In this document: positions 1 to 5,828 of the stretch, one piece after another
How the letters are laid out: the number at the start of each line of letters is the position of its first letter
How positions within the stretch are numbered: position 1 is the stretch's first letter
From: Caryophanon sp036309765
GTDB lineage: Bacteria; Bacillota; Bacilli; Bacillales_A; Planococcaceae
DNA: 15,632 nucleotides
NCBI GenBank assembly: GCA_036309765.1
Contig: JAXJTE010000194.1
Coordinates: forward strand, 1 to 15,632
Direction: 5' to 3'
The notes under the pieces: model-generated
Seen by the model: the letters and a program-made list of their open reading frames with translations, nothing else
Told to the model about the DNA's origin: nothing
The model's database searches: none
Program-made: the position numbers and the translations under genes

Positions 1-140
1 GCACTGGTTGCGATGGCTCACAATCTACGAAAATGGGTGGGGCATCGCCTCCATTTTTCCGTTCAAACAGAAAAAAGCGGATTCGGAAAACATTTTGTTT
101 TCCAAATCCGCTTTTATTTTGGGCTTATTGGACAGCCCCC
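1..140 (+). mobile_element. Right end of an insertion sequence (partial, IS1182-like)
   Basis: The plus-strand frame open from the first base encodes a peptide typical of a DDE transposase C-terminus (ALVAMAHNLRKWV), and the DNA ends in ATTGGACAGCCCCC at about 127-140. Read inward from the right, this is GGGGGCTGTCCAATAAG, which resembles the terminal inverted repeats of IS1182-type elements (GGGGCTGTCC...) as I remember them. The rest of the element lies left of the window, so the left inverted repeat, target duplication and family cannot be checked here. The element would end about 6 bases from the stop codon of the convergent chemoreceptor gene at 147-149. The exact boundary is an estimate. 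Confidence 0.5.
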
Positions 141-276
141 TTTTTTTTATACTTTAAATTGCTCGGAAATTTGTTGCAGTTGGTACGATTTGTTTGATAG
201 CTCATTGGCAATCGCGCCGACTTCTTGCATCGTTGCGTTTTGCTCCTGCATTGAGGCTGCTACGTTTTCTGCGTGA
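1..276 (+). CDS. Transposase C-terminal fragment (partial at left edge)
   Basis: The frame is open from base 1 to a TGA at 274-276, with no start in the window. The first residues (ALVAMAHNLRKWVGHRLHF) look like the end of a DDE-type transposase, where an A-x-x-A-x-x-HN-L-x-K segment is common near the C-terminus. The part encoded by 70-140 (KSGFGKHFVFQIRF then FGLIGQPPF) is written over the terminator hairpin and the presumed terminal inverted repeat. This is usual for IS families whose transposase gene runs to the element's end. Beyond about 140 the frame simply reads flanking DNA antisense to the chemoreceptor gene, so the last 45 or so residues are probably not native transposase. Family assignment is from memory and moderate at best; a chance open frame cannot be excluded for the 3' part. 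Confidence 0.45.
   Translation, partial: ALVAMAHNLRKWVGHRLHFSVQTEKSGFGKHFVFQIRFYFGLIGQPPFFYTLNCSEICCSWYDLFDSSLAIAPTSCIVAFCSCIEAATFSA
71..120. terminator. Bidirectional intrinsic terminator hairpin
   Basis: A long, nearly perfect inverted repeat: AAAAGCGGATT pairs with AATCCGCTTTT and GGAAAAC with GTTTTCC around a small ATTTT-type loop. There is an A-run on its left and a T-rich run on its right, so it can terminate in both directions. On the minus strand the stem is followed by six T's, which would end the chemoreceptor transcript. On the plus strand it would end the transposase message. It seems to lie inside the IS rather than being a native part of the chemoreceptor locus. Confidence 0.8.
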
Positions 277-1838
277 TTGGCAACCGAATCAGAGCCGTTT
301 GCGATTTCTGTAACCGATGCAGATACTTCCTCTGCACTTGCCGAAATTTCTTCAGCGGCTGCTGAAATTTCTTGAATTTGCGTCGTCATATGATGGATCG
401 ACGTTGCAATTTCACTGAATGAAGAGCCTGCTAAATCAATGGATTGTACACCTTGCTCTACAGATTGTAATGATTGTGTTACCGCTTGCTCGACGTTTTG
501 TGTATCTGTTTGAATCGTCGTCGTTAGCTCTGTAATTTGTGTAGCCGATTGCTTTGACTGTTCAGCTAGCTTACGCACTTCGTCTGCTACGACCGCGAAG
601 CCTTTACCATGTTCTCCAGCACGGGCAGCTTCAATGGCCGCGTTTAAGGCAAGTAAGTTCGTTTGGTCTGTAATGTCTGTGATGACTTTTGTAATGTTGC
701 CGATTTCAGCTGATTGTTTTGATAGCTGTTGTACGAGTGTATTTACTGTACGTGTATTTGTTTCAATCGTCGTCATTTGGTTTTGTGCGGTTGTGATGAC
801 GTGCTGACCTTCTTGTGTTAAGTGTGCAGTTGATGAAGCCGCGTCATTTAATTGCTGCGTTGATTCTGCAATGCGCTGAACGCCGCTTGCTGTTTCGTCC
901 ATTGCGCGTGTCGTTTCGTTTGCCGCAGTAGCTGCTGAGCGTGAAATGTCTGCAATGTCTGATGTGCTTGTCGTTACTTCTAAGCCTGCTGCATTCATTT
1001 GTTCTGAGCTTGCAGAAAGCTGCTGAGATGCAGATGATACTTGTGTCGCATTCTCTTGCACGTCACGGATGATAATTTGTAAGTTTTCCTTCATTTGATT
1101 AAATGCGTGGGCAAGCTGACCAATTTCATCTCGTGCTGAGTATGTTGAATTCGCAACGGTTAAATCACCTGCTGCAATTGTGTTCGCGCGTCCTACAACG
1201 TCTACAAGTGGCGTTGTAATCATGCGGTTAACAAGTACGATCGCTAAAATTGTAATCCCGATACCGAAGAAAATCGCAATAATTGTAACGATTAATGTTT
1301 TTTGTACAGCGTTCGTTGCCTGATTTTTCACGACATCGAGCTGCTGCTGCTCATATGTTAAAATAAGCTCTGATGTTTCTAAAATGCCGATGTTTGCTGT
1401 GCGAGCAACGGTGTTTGTTAACTCCAACGCGGTAGCTGCATCTTTACGATCTAACGCTGCTAAAATATCATCAACAGCATCGTTAAATTGATTGTTGTAG
1501 TTCGTAATTTGTGTTGCGTAGTCTTGAAGCTCCGTCGTTTCACTGCCTACGACTTGTGTGAATTCTTCAATCGCCTCATTTAGCTTTAGCTGATAGTTTG
1601 ATAAGTTCTCACGGTTTGTGTCATTGTTTTCTAACATTAAAGCACGTACATACAATCCTTGCATAGCCAAACTAAACTGAATATCATTGCTTAGCTGCAC
1701 TTGCTCAAAGCGATCTTCCACAACAATATCGACCTGTTTATCAATGTGAAGCATTAAAAATAAAATGATAGTTAGCGCAATGACTAACGTAGCTAGAATG
1801 CTTAAAAATCCGATGTTAAGCTTTTTGCCTACTGACAT
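147..1838 (-). CDS. Methyl-accepting chemotaxis protein (two-TM receptor)
   Basis: A transmembrane chemoreceptor that would pass ligand binding outside the cell to the CheA-CheW complex and so control flagellar rotation. The 563 residues read as: TM1 at about 7-31, an extracellular helical sensor domain at about 32-180 (probably a four-helix-bundle type), TM2 at about 181-203, HAMP at about 204-257, and a long coiled-coil signalling domain to the end. The hairpin tip that contacts CheA/CheW is clear at about 385-422 (DQTNLLALNAAIEAARAGE, then GKGFAVVADEVRKLAEQS). Ala/Glu/Gln-rich methylation helices flank it (for example EEISASAEEVSASVTEI at about 496-512). There is no C-terminal CheR-binding pentapeptide; it ends QFKV, as many Bacillales receptors do. 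The ATG at 1838 has AGGGGGA upstream (about 1843-1849 on this strand). The ligand cannot be told. The gene is probably transcribed alone, because a terminator separates it from rqcH. Confidence 0.95.
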   Translation of the reverse strand: MSVGKKLNIGFLSILATLVIALTIILFLMLHIDKQVDIVVEDRFEQVQLSNDIQFSLAMQGLYVRALMLENNDTNRENLSNYQLKLNEAIEEFTQVVGSETTELQDYATQITNYNNQFNDAVDDILAALDRKDAATALELTNTVARTANIGILETSELILTYEQQQLDVVKNQATNAVQKTLIVTIIAIFFGIGITILAIVLVNRMITTPLVDVVGRANTIAAGDLTVANSTYSARDEIGQLAHAFNQMKENLQIIIRDVQENATQVSSASQQLSASSEQMNAAGLEVTTSTSDIADISRSAATAANETTRAMDETASGVQRIAESTQQLNDAASSTAHLTQEGQHVITTAQNQMTTIETNTRTVNTLVQQLSKQSAEIGNITKVITDITDQTNLLALNAAIEAARAGEHGKGFAVVADEVRKLAEQSKQSATQITELTTTIQTDTQNVEQAVTQSLQSVEQGVQSIDLAGSSFSEIATSIHHMTTQIQEISAAAEEISASAEEVSASVTEIANGSDSVANHAENVAASMQEQNATMQEVGAIANELSNKSYQLQQISEQFKV

Positions 1839-2035
1839 ACTAATTCCCCCTACTCAAATATGTTTTTTATCATATCGTAAAATATTTTAGAAATATACAA
1901 CTTTTTTATGAGCTTATTTGACATTTCGAACCAAAAGTTGTGCTTTCTCATTTCTAAATACATGTACTAAAAGACTATGATAACAAAAAATTCAAAAAAA
2001 TAATTGCGATTGTCAGTTATGAACAAAAATGCGCA
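1839..2035. other. AT-rich intergenic region upstream of the chemoreceptor gene
   Basis: Very AT-rich spacer that should contain the chemoreceptor promoter. I see the ribosome binding site next to the start, but no promoter that I would defend. A sigma-D-like GATAT element occurs on the minus strand near 1873-1880 without a TAAA -35 at the right distance. No small gene with a credible start and ribosome binding site was seen. Confidence 0.5.
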
Positions 2036-2071
2036 TAAAAAATATAAAGTACCACGCAAATGGCACTTTAC
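2036..2071 (-). terminator. Intrinsic terminator of rqcH
   Basis: Inverted repeat TAAAGT-A-CCA / TGG-C-ACTTTA (2045-2070, one internal mismatch) with a six-base loop. On the minus strand it is followed by a T-rich run (complement of 2036-2043). It starts about 11 bases past the rqcH stop codon, as expected for a rho-independent terminator, and separates rqcH from the chemoreceptor gene. Confidence 0.75.
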
Positions 2072-2081
2072 ATAAGAAACG

Positions 2082-3767
2082 TTATTTTTGTTTCAACTGC
2101 ATGACAACCGTTTCATCTGGTGTTACGAATAATGTTTTTTGTTCAAAATAAATAACAAAGCCTGGTTTTGCACCATTTGGCTTTTTCACATGGCGCACTT
2201 CGGTGTAATCAACTGGCACAGCAGATGATTCGCGTGCTTTACTGAAATACGCGCTCAGCACAGCAGCTTCTGCTAACGTTTGCTCGTCTGGTGCGTCGCT
2301 ATGAATGACAACGTGTGAGCCTGGAATATCCTTCGTGTGCAGCCACGTTTCATGACGCTTCGCAAGCTTAAACGTTAAAAAGTCGTTTTGCTTGTTGTTT
2401 TTGCCGACAGAAATGGCAATGCCAGTCGATGACGTGTAGCTTTCTGGTGCAGGTTTCGTCACCTTTTTCTTTTTCTTAGAGGCACGTAGGCGCAGTAATC
2501 CTTGCTCCGCTAGCTCCTCACGAATTTCCTCGATGTCACTCGGTGAGGCGTGCTGCACTTGCTGGGCGAGTAGCTCGAAGTACGTTAAGTCTGTCGCTGT
2601 TTTTTCTAGCTGTTGTTTGACCATAATGAGCGCATTTTTCGCCTTCGTGTAGCGCGTGTAGTAGTGCTGCGCGTTTTCGACTGGCGTTTTGCGCGGGTTC
2701 AACGGGATCGTGACCATTTCGCCAACTTCGCTATAGTAGTTCGCCACCGTTACCGACGTTTCCCCTTTAGAAAATGCATAAATATTGGCCATTAATAGCT
2801 CGCCGTATAATTGTAGCGTGTCGAGTTTTTCAGCGCGCGCGTAGTCTTGTTCGAGCTTGCGCATTTTCAGCTGTAATTTATCGCGCTCGTTTTGTAGCCA
2901 GCGCTCTAAGTCACCTGCTTGCTGTTTTACGCGGTCACGTTCGGCACGGGCGAAAAAGACGCGGTCAAGCAGTGAACCGAGTGACGTGAAGTTTTCTGCG
3001 GCTTCTGCTACGTGCGTAATCGTCGTCGGTGAAAACAGCACTTTGTTGCCGACTTCACAATACGTCGGTGCATGTGCGTTACGCAGCTGCTGTAAAAATT
3101 GCTGCCACGCTGTCAGTGCATCGCCGTCACCAATGCGGTGAAGCAGTTCCTGTGCGTGCATCGTTGAAAAGCCAGCGAAATGCTGTTGTACTTCTTTTGC
3201 CTCGCGTGGTCGTACGAAAAACGCAGCAACGTCGTCAGCAGAAGTGGTAAATGGATTGGCTTTTTCCTGGGCAGGTGGAGCGATATACGCAGCACCAGGC
3301 ATTACTGTACGATAGCTATTTACAGCAGGTGGTAAATGCTTTAAGCTGTCGATAATTTTGTTCGTTTGTGCGTCGATTAATAGCACGTTACTATGGCGCC
3401 CCATAATTTCTGCTGAAACGATGCGCTTAACTGGATCGCCAATCTCATTTGTTGCGTTAATGTCAAACGTAATGATGCGGTCGCCGTCTTCTTGCGTAAT
3501 GGCCGCGATGACACCGCCTTCTAAATGTTTGCGTAGCAGCGTGCAAAACATCGGTGGCTCTGCTGGATTGTCGATCGTTTGCGTCGTGATTTGTACGCGT
3601 GCATATGCGGAATGAATCGAAAATAATAATTTGTAGTTGTTGCTGTTTGCGCGAATGTGCATCACGATTTCTTGCGCGTTCGGCTGATGTATTTTTGCAA
3701 TGCGTCCTGTTACGAGCTGCTGTAGCTCCTCTGTCATTGCGGTAGTAAATAGGCCGTCAAATGCCAT
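2082..3767 (-). CDS. rqcH: RqcH, ribosome quality-control alanine-tailing factor (NFACT family)
   Basis: Bacterial NEMF/Rqc2 homologue, once annotated as fibronectin-binding protein. It binds stalled 50S subunits carrying peptidyl-tRNA and recruits tRNA-Ala to add C-terminal alanine tails that mark the chain for proteolysis. The 561-residue product shows an NFACT-N domain from the first residues (MAFDGLFTTAMTEEL) to about 180, with the DR pair at 96-97 needed for tRNA binding in B. subtilis RqcH (D97/R98). It also shows EIMGRHSN at about 120-127, a HhH-like helical part at about 180-250, and coiled-coil arms at about 265-330 and 365-400. A lysine-rich linker (about 430-438) then leads to NFACT-R at about 445-545, with VGKNNKQND and WLHTKDIPGSHVVI. 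A TTG five codons upstream is in frame, but the ATG at 3767 has GAGGGGA six bases before it, so I use the ATG. It is transcribed alone and divergently from the yicC-like gene. Confidence 0.95.
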   Translation of the reverse strand: MAFDGLFTTAMTEELQQLVTGRIAKIHQPNAQEIVMHIRANSNNYKLLFSIHSAYARVQITTQTIDNPAEPPMFCTLLRKHLEGGVIAAITQEDGDRIITFDINATNEIGDPVKRIVSAEIMGRHSNVLLIDAQTNKIIDSLKHLPPAVNSYRTVMPGAAYIAPPAQEKANPFTTSADDVAAFFVRPREAKEVQQHFAGFSTMHAQELLHRIGDGDALTAWQQFLQQLRNAHAPTYCEVGNKVLFSPTTITHVAEAAENFTSLGSLLDRVFFARAERDRVKQQAGDLERWLQNERDKLQLKMRKLEQDYARAEKLDTLQLYGELLMANIYAFSKGETSVTVANYYSEVGEMVTIPLNPRKTPVENAQHYYTRYTKAKNALIMVKQQLEKTATDLTYFELLAQQVQHASPSDIEEIREELAEQGLLRLRASKKKKKVTKPAPESYTSSTGIAISVGKNNKQNDFLTFKLAKRHETWLHTKDIPGSHVVIHSDAPDEQTLAEAAVLSAYFSKARESSAVPVDYTEVRHVKKPNGAKPGFVIYFEQKTLFVTPDETVVMQLKQK

Positions 3768-3773
3768 GAAAAA

Positions 3774-3780
3774 TCCCCTC
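3774..3780 (-). promoter_or_regulatory. Ribosome binding site deciding the rqcH start
   Basis: GAGGGGA on the minus strand lies six bases before the ATG at 3767-3765. It overlaps the alternative in-frame TTG start (3782-3780), which would have no binding site of its own. The ATG start also gives the family's usual MAFDGLF N-terminus. Confidence 0.8.
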
Positions 3781-3854
3781 AAGCTTTCTGTTTACGTGTA
3801 TGTTGTGTAAGGACGTGTCGCTGTCATTAGCACAAGTAAAGCAAAATACGTAAT

Positions 3855-3860
3855 ATTATA
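3855..3860 (-). promoter_or_regulatory. Possible -10 box for rqcH
   Basis: A perfect TATAAT on the minus strand, about 90 bases before the rqcH start. The matching -35 position (minus strand CGAAAA) is poor, so the call rests on the -10 alone in an AT-rich region. Confidence 0.3.
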
Positions 3861-3900
3861 TAGCTAATAGTAGCATCTTTTCGTATTTTCGGCATTAGTG

Positions 3901-3948
3901 CGCAACGTGAAATTTGTTGCGTGTAGAGCGAATGATTTATGCTATAAT
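3901..3948 (+). promoter_or_regulatory. Extended -10 promoter of the yicC-like gene with overlapping inverted repeat
   Basis: TGCTATAAT at 3940-3948 is an extended -10 box (TGN plus perfect TATAAT), about 34 bases before the TTG start. No good -35 hexamer is at 16-18 bases, which an extended -10 can tolerate. Just upstream, CGCAAC (3901-3906) and GTTGCG (3916-3921) form a perfect inverted repeat with a nine-base spacer, ending where the -35 would be. It could be an operator or a chance palindrome. Confidence 0.6.
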
Positions 3949-3965
3949 GGTTGCAGTATGCAAAG

Positions 3966-3972
3966 AAAGGTG
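3966..3972 (+). promoter_or_regulatory. Ribosome binding site deciding the yicC-like gene start
   Basis: AAAGGTG lies nine bases before TTG 3982 and twelve before GTG 3985, but over 20 before the first ATG (3994). It therefore supports a non-ATG start, giving the family N-terminus MVRSMTGFGR or MRSMTGFGR. Confidence 0.6.
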
Positions 3973-3981
3973 TGACGAACC

Positions 3982-4857
3982 TTGGTGCGTAGTATGACGG
4001 GTTTTGGCAGAGGTGTCACAACTACGAAAACATTCCAACTCACAATTGAAGTTCGATCTGTGAATCATCGCTTTTTAGAAATTTATACGAAGTTTCCGAA
4101 AGAGTGGATGGAAGCAGAACAATTAGCGAAAAAGCTAATTTCACAAAAAGTGTTACGCGGGAAACTAGATGTTACCGTTCATGTTAAATCATTAGCAGAA
4201 AGCGACCAGTTATTCCAAATTAATTGGCCGCTCATTGAAGCATATAAAAAGGCAAAGACAGAGCTATCGGCTGTCGTACCGCTTGATGCTTCATGGACAA
4301 TGCAGGAGCTTTTATCATTAGAACATGCATTAACATATGAAAAGCAAGAAATTGCAGTCGATGAGCTAACGGCAGCAGTCGCATCGGCTGTTGACGACGC
4401 ATTAGACGGCTTGATCGACATGCGCGTGCGTGAAGGTGAAGCGCTGAAAAAGGTCGTGCTACAGCATAAGGACGAGCTGCATGAGCAAATTCGCCACATT
4501 CGTGATGTCGCACCGCAAGCAGTACAAAAATATCGCGAGCGTTTACTTGAACGCATTCGTGAAGTTGCCGCAAGTGACGTAGTAGATGACCGTGTGCTAG
4601 CGGAAGTTGCGTTATTTGCAGAGCGCGTCGACATTACCGAGGAGCTTGACCGTTTGGAAAGTCATTTTGAGCAGCTAACCTTTACGTTAGAGGAAGCGGT
4701 CTCTATTGGACGCAAGCTCGACTTTTTAATGCAGGAGATGCACCGTGAAATTAATACGATTGGTTCAAAAAATCAGTCGTCTGAAGCATCGGTAGCGGTT
4801 GTACATGCAAAAACGATTTTAGAAAAAATGCGCGAGCAAGTACAAAATATTGAATAA
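3982..4857 (+). CDS. yloC: YicC/YloC-family endoribonuclease
   Basis: Member of the YicC family, whose E. coli (YicC) and B. subtilis (YloC) members have been shown to be endoribonucleases. The 291 residues match the family's usual length of about 290. The N-terminal signature is clear: MVRSMTGFGR, then EVRSVNHRFLEI at about 22-33 and a basic LRGKLDVTV stretch near 54-62. The C-terminal DUF1732-type domain occupies about 207-291, with DITEELDRLESH and MQEMHREINTIGSKNQ. The middle is helical and charged. The start is TTG 3982 or GTG 3985; the first ATG (3994) would cut into the conserved N-terminus and is too far from the ribosome binding site. It is the first gene of the plus-strand array. 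In B. subtilis remA (ylzA) follows, but here gmk does. Confidence 0.93.
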   Translation: MVRSMTGFGRGVTTTKTFQLTIEVRSVNHRFLEIYTKFPKEWMEAEQLAKKLISQKVLRGKLDVTVHVKSLAESDQLFQINWPLIEAYKKAKTELSAVVPLDASWTMQELLSLEHALTYEKQEIAVDELTAAVASAVDDALDGLIDMRVREGEALKKVVLQHKDELHEQIRHIRDVAPQAVQKYRERLLERIREVAASDVVDDRVLAEVALFAERVDITEELDRLESHFEQLTFTLEEAVSIGRKLDFLMQEMHREINTIGSKNQSSEASVAVVHAKTILEKMREQVQNIE

Positions 4858-4878
4858 TTGTTAACTTTCGCTCATAAT
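4850..4878 (+). promoter_or_regulatory. Candidate sigma-A promoter for gmk-rpoZ
   Basis: TTGAAT (4850-4855) and CATAAT (4873-4878) are separated by exactly 17 bases, matching the sigma-A boxes at 4/6 and 5/6. The -35 overlaps the yloC stop codon. Transcription would begin near 4885, leaving a leader of about 29 bases with AAAAGGAG at 4897-4904 before gmk. No terminator separates yloC from gmk, so this would be an extra internal promoter. Confidence 0.45.
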
Positions 4879-4913
4879 AAACAAGTTATACAGTGTAAAA
4901 GGAGTTTTGACCG

Positions 4914-5531
4914 ATGAAAAAAGAACGTGGCTTGTTGATCGTCTTATCAGGTCCATCGGGTGTTGGGAAAGGAACGGTTCGTAAAGAATTGTTCTCGCAG
5001 CCGAATACGAACTATGAATATTCGATCTCAATGACAACGCGTCAGCCTCGTGAAGGAGAAGTAGACGGTGTAGACTATTTCTTCAAATCACGTGAAGCAT
5101 TTGAGGCATTAATTGAAGAAGGTGGCTTACTTGAGCATGCGGAGTTTGTCGGCAACTACTACGGTACGCCGCTTACGTATGTAAATGAGACACTAGACGC
5201 AGGGCGAGATGTGTTTTTAGAAATCGAAGTGCAAGGCGCAGCGCAAATTCGCGAAAAAGCACCAGATGCATTATTCATTTTTTTAGCACCGCCAAGCATT
5301 TCAGAGCTGCGTGACCGTTTAGTCGGTCGTGGCACGGAAACAGAGGAAGTCATTGCTAAGCGCATTGCAACAGCCAATGAAGAAGTAGAAATGATGAACT
5401 TATACGATTATGTTGTCGAAAATGACGAAGTACAAAACGCATGTGAGCGCATTAACGCCATTATTATGGCCGAGCATTGCCGCCGCGAACGCGTGGAAAA
5501 ACGTTATTTATCGATGTTGAAGGGAGAATGA
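4914..5531 (+). CDS. gmk: Guanylate kinase
   Basis: Phosphorylates GMP (and dGMP) to GDP using ATP in the cytoplasm, an essential step of purine nucleotide synthesis. In Bacillales it is also a target of (p)ppGpp inhibition. The 205 residues show the P-loop GPSGVGKGT at 13-21, the GMP-binding region (SISMTTRQPREGEVDGVDYFF at about 38-58, then EHAEFVGNYYGTP at about 74-86), DVFLEIEVQGAAQ at about 99-111, and the lid region rich in Arg (LRDRLVGRGTE). Length agrees with the usual 200-210. AAAAGGAG lies nine bases before the ATG. rpoZ follows four bases after the stop. Confidence 0.98.
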   Translation: MKKERGLLIVLSGPSGVGKGTVRKELFSQPNTNYEYSISMTTRQPREGEVDGVDYFFKSREAFEALIEEGGLLEHAEFVGNYYGTPLTYVNETLDAGRDVFLEIEVQGAAQIREKAPDALFIFLAPPSISELRDRLVGRGTETEEVIAKRIATANEEVEMMNLYDYVVENDEVQNACERINAIIMAEHCRRERVEKRYLSMLKGE

Positions 5532-5535
5532 AACA

Positions 5536-5763
5536 ATGTTATATCCATCAGTAGATGATTTAAAACACAAAGTCGATTCAAAATATTCTTTAGTGAGCAT
5601 GGCTTCTAAGCGCGCTCGTCAAATGCAGGAAGTACAAGGTACGGAGCGTTTAGACACGTATGTATCATACAAGCCAGTAGGACGCGCACTTGAAGAAGTA
5701 GCAAGCGGCAACTTACGCATGAAAGCGCAAGCAGCAGGAATCGTATACGAAGACGAAATTTAA
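5536..5763 (+). CDS. rpoZ: RNA polymerase omega subunit
   Basis: Small subunit that helps assemble and stabilise RNA polymerase through the beta-prime subunit. The 75 residues begin MLYPSVDDLKHKVDSKYSLV and include the conserved helix ASKRARQMQE at about 24-33, then YKPVGRALEEVASGNL at about 45-60. It is slightly longer than the B. subtilis protein (67). The ribosome binding site AGGGAG (5521-5526) lies inside the end of gmk, four bases separate the genes, and the two are almost certainly cotranscribed. A strong hairpin follows the stop codon. Confidence 0.97.
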   Translation: MLYPSVDDLKHKVDSKYSLVSMASKRARQMQEVQGTERLDTYVSYKPVGRALEEVASGNLRMKAQAAGIVYEDEI

Positions 5764-5773
5764 TTACATGCTT

Positions 5774-5807
5774 ATGAGCTCCCGGAGATTTCTCTTTGGG
5801 AGCTCAT
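5774..5807 (+). promoter_or_regulatory. Strong stem-loop between rpoZ and coaBC, no clear U-tract
   Basis: ATGAGCTCCC (5774-5783) pairs perfectly with GGGAGCTCAT (5798-5807). The inner bases extend the stem through two G-U pairs and then AGA/TCT to a four-base TTTC loop, for about 15 pairs in all. What follows is CGTTTGAAGG rather than a T-run on either strand, so it is not a standard intrinsic terminator. It ends five bases before the coaBC ribosome binding site. It may be a partial terminator, an RNA processing or stability element, or a block on translation read-through. Confidence 0.6.
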
Positions 5808-5812
5808 CGTTT

Positions 5813-5821
5813 GAAGGGGTG
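5813..5821 (+). promoter_or_regulatory. Ribosome binding site deciding the coaBC start
   Basis: GAAGGGGTG ends seven bases before ATG 5829. The frame is also open upstream from TTG 5796, but that codon lies inside the hairpin, has no binding site, and would add residues absent from the family. Confidence 0.8.
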
Positions 5822-5828
5822 CAAAAAC

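Noticed and set aside
121..148. Second plus-strand terminator (GGGCT/AGCCC followed by eight T's)
   Set aside because: The stem is only five pairs and overlaps the presumed IS terminal repeat; the strong hairpin at 71-120 already explains termination, so I leave it unclaimed.
1861..1990. Sigma-D (motility) promoter for the chemoreceptor gene
   Set aside because: A GATAT-like -10 is present on the minus strand, but no TAAA box sits about 15 bases upstream of it, so the match is not convincing.
4179..4634. 151-codon minus-strand frame inside the yicC-like gene
   Set aside because: Ser/Thr/Ala-rich shadow of a conserved coding region on the plus strand.
5796..5828. Upstream TTG start for coaBC
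   Set aside because: It lies within the hairpin, has no ribosome binding site, and would add eleven residues before the normal family start MIGKHILVCVTGG.
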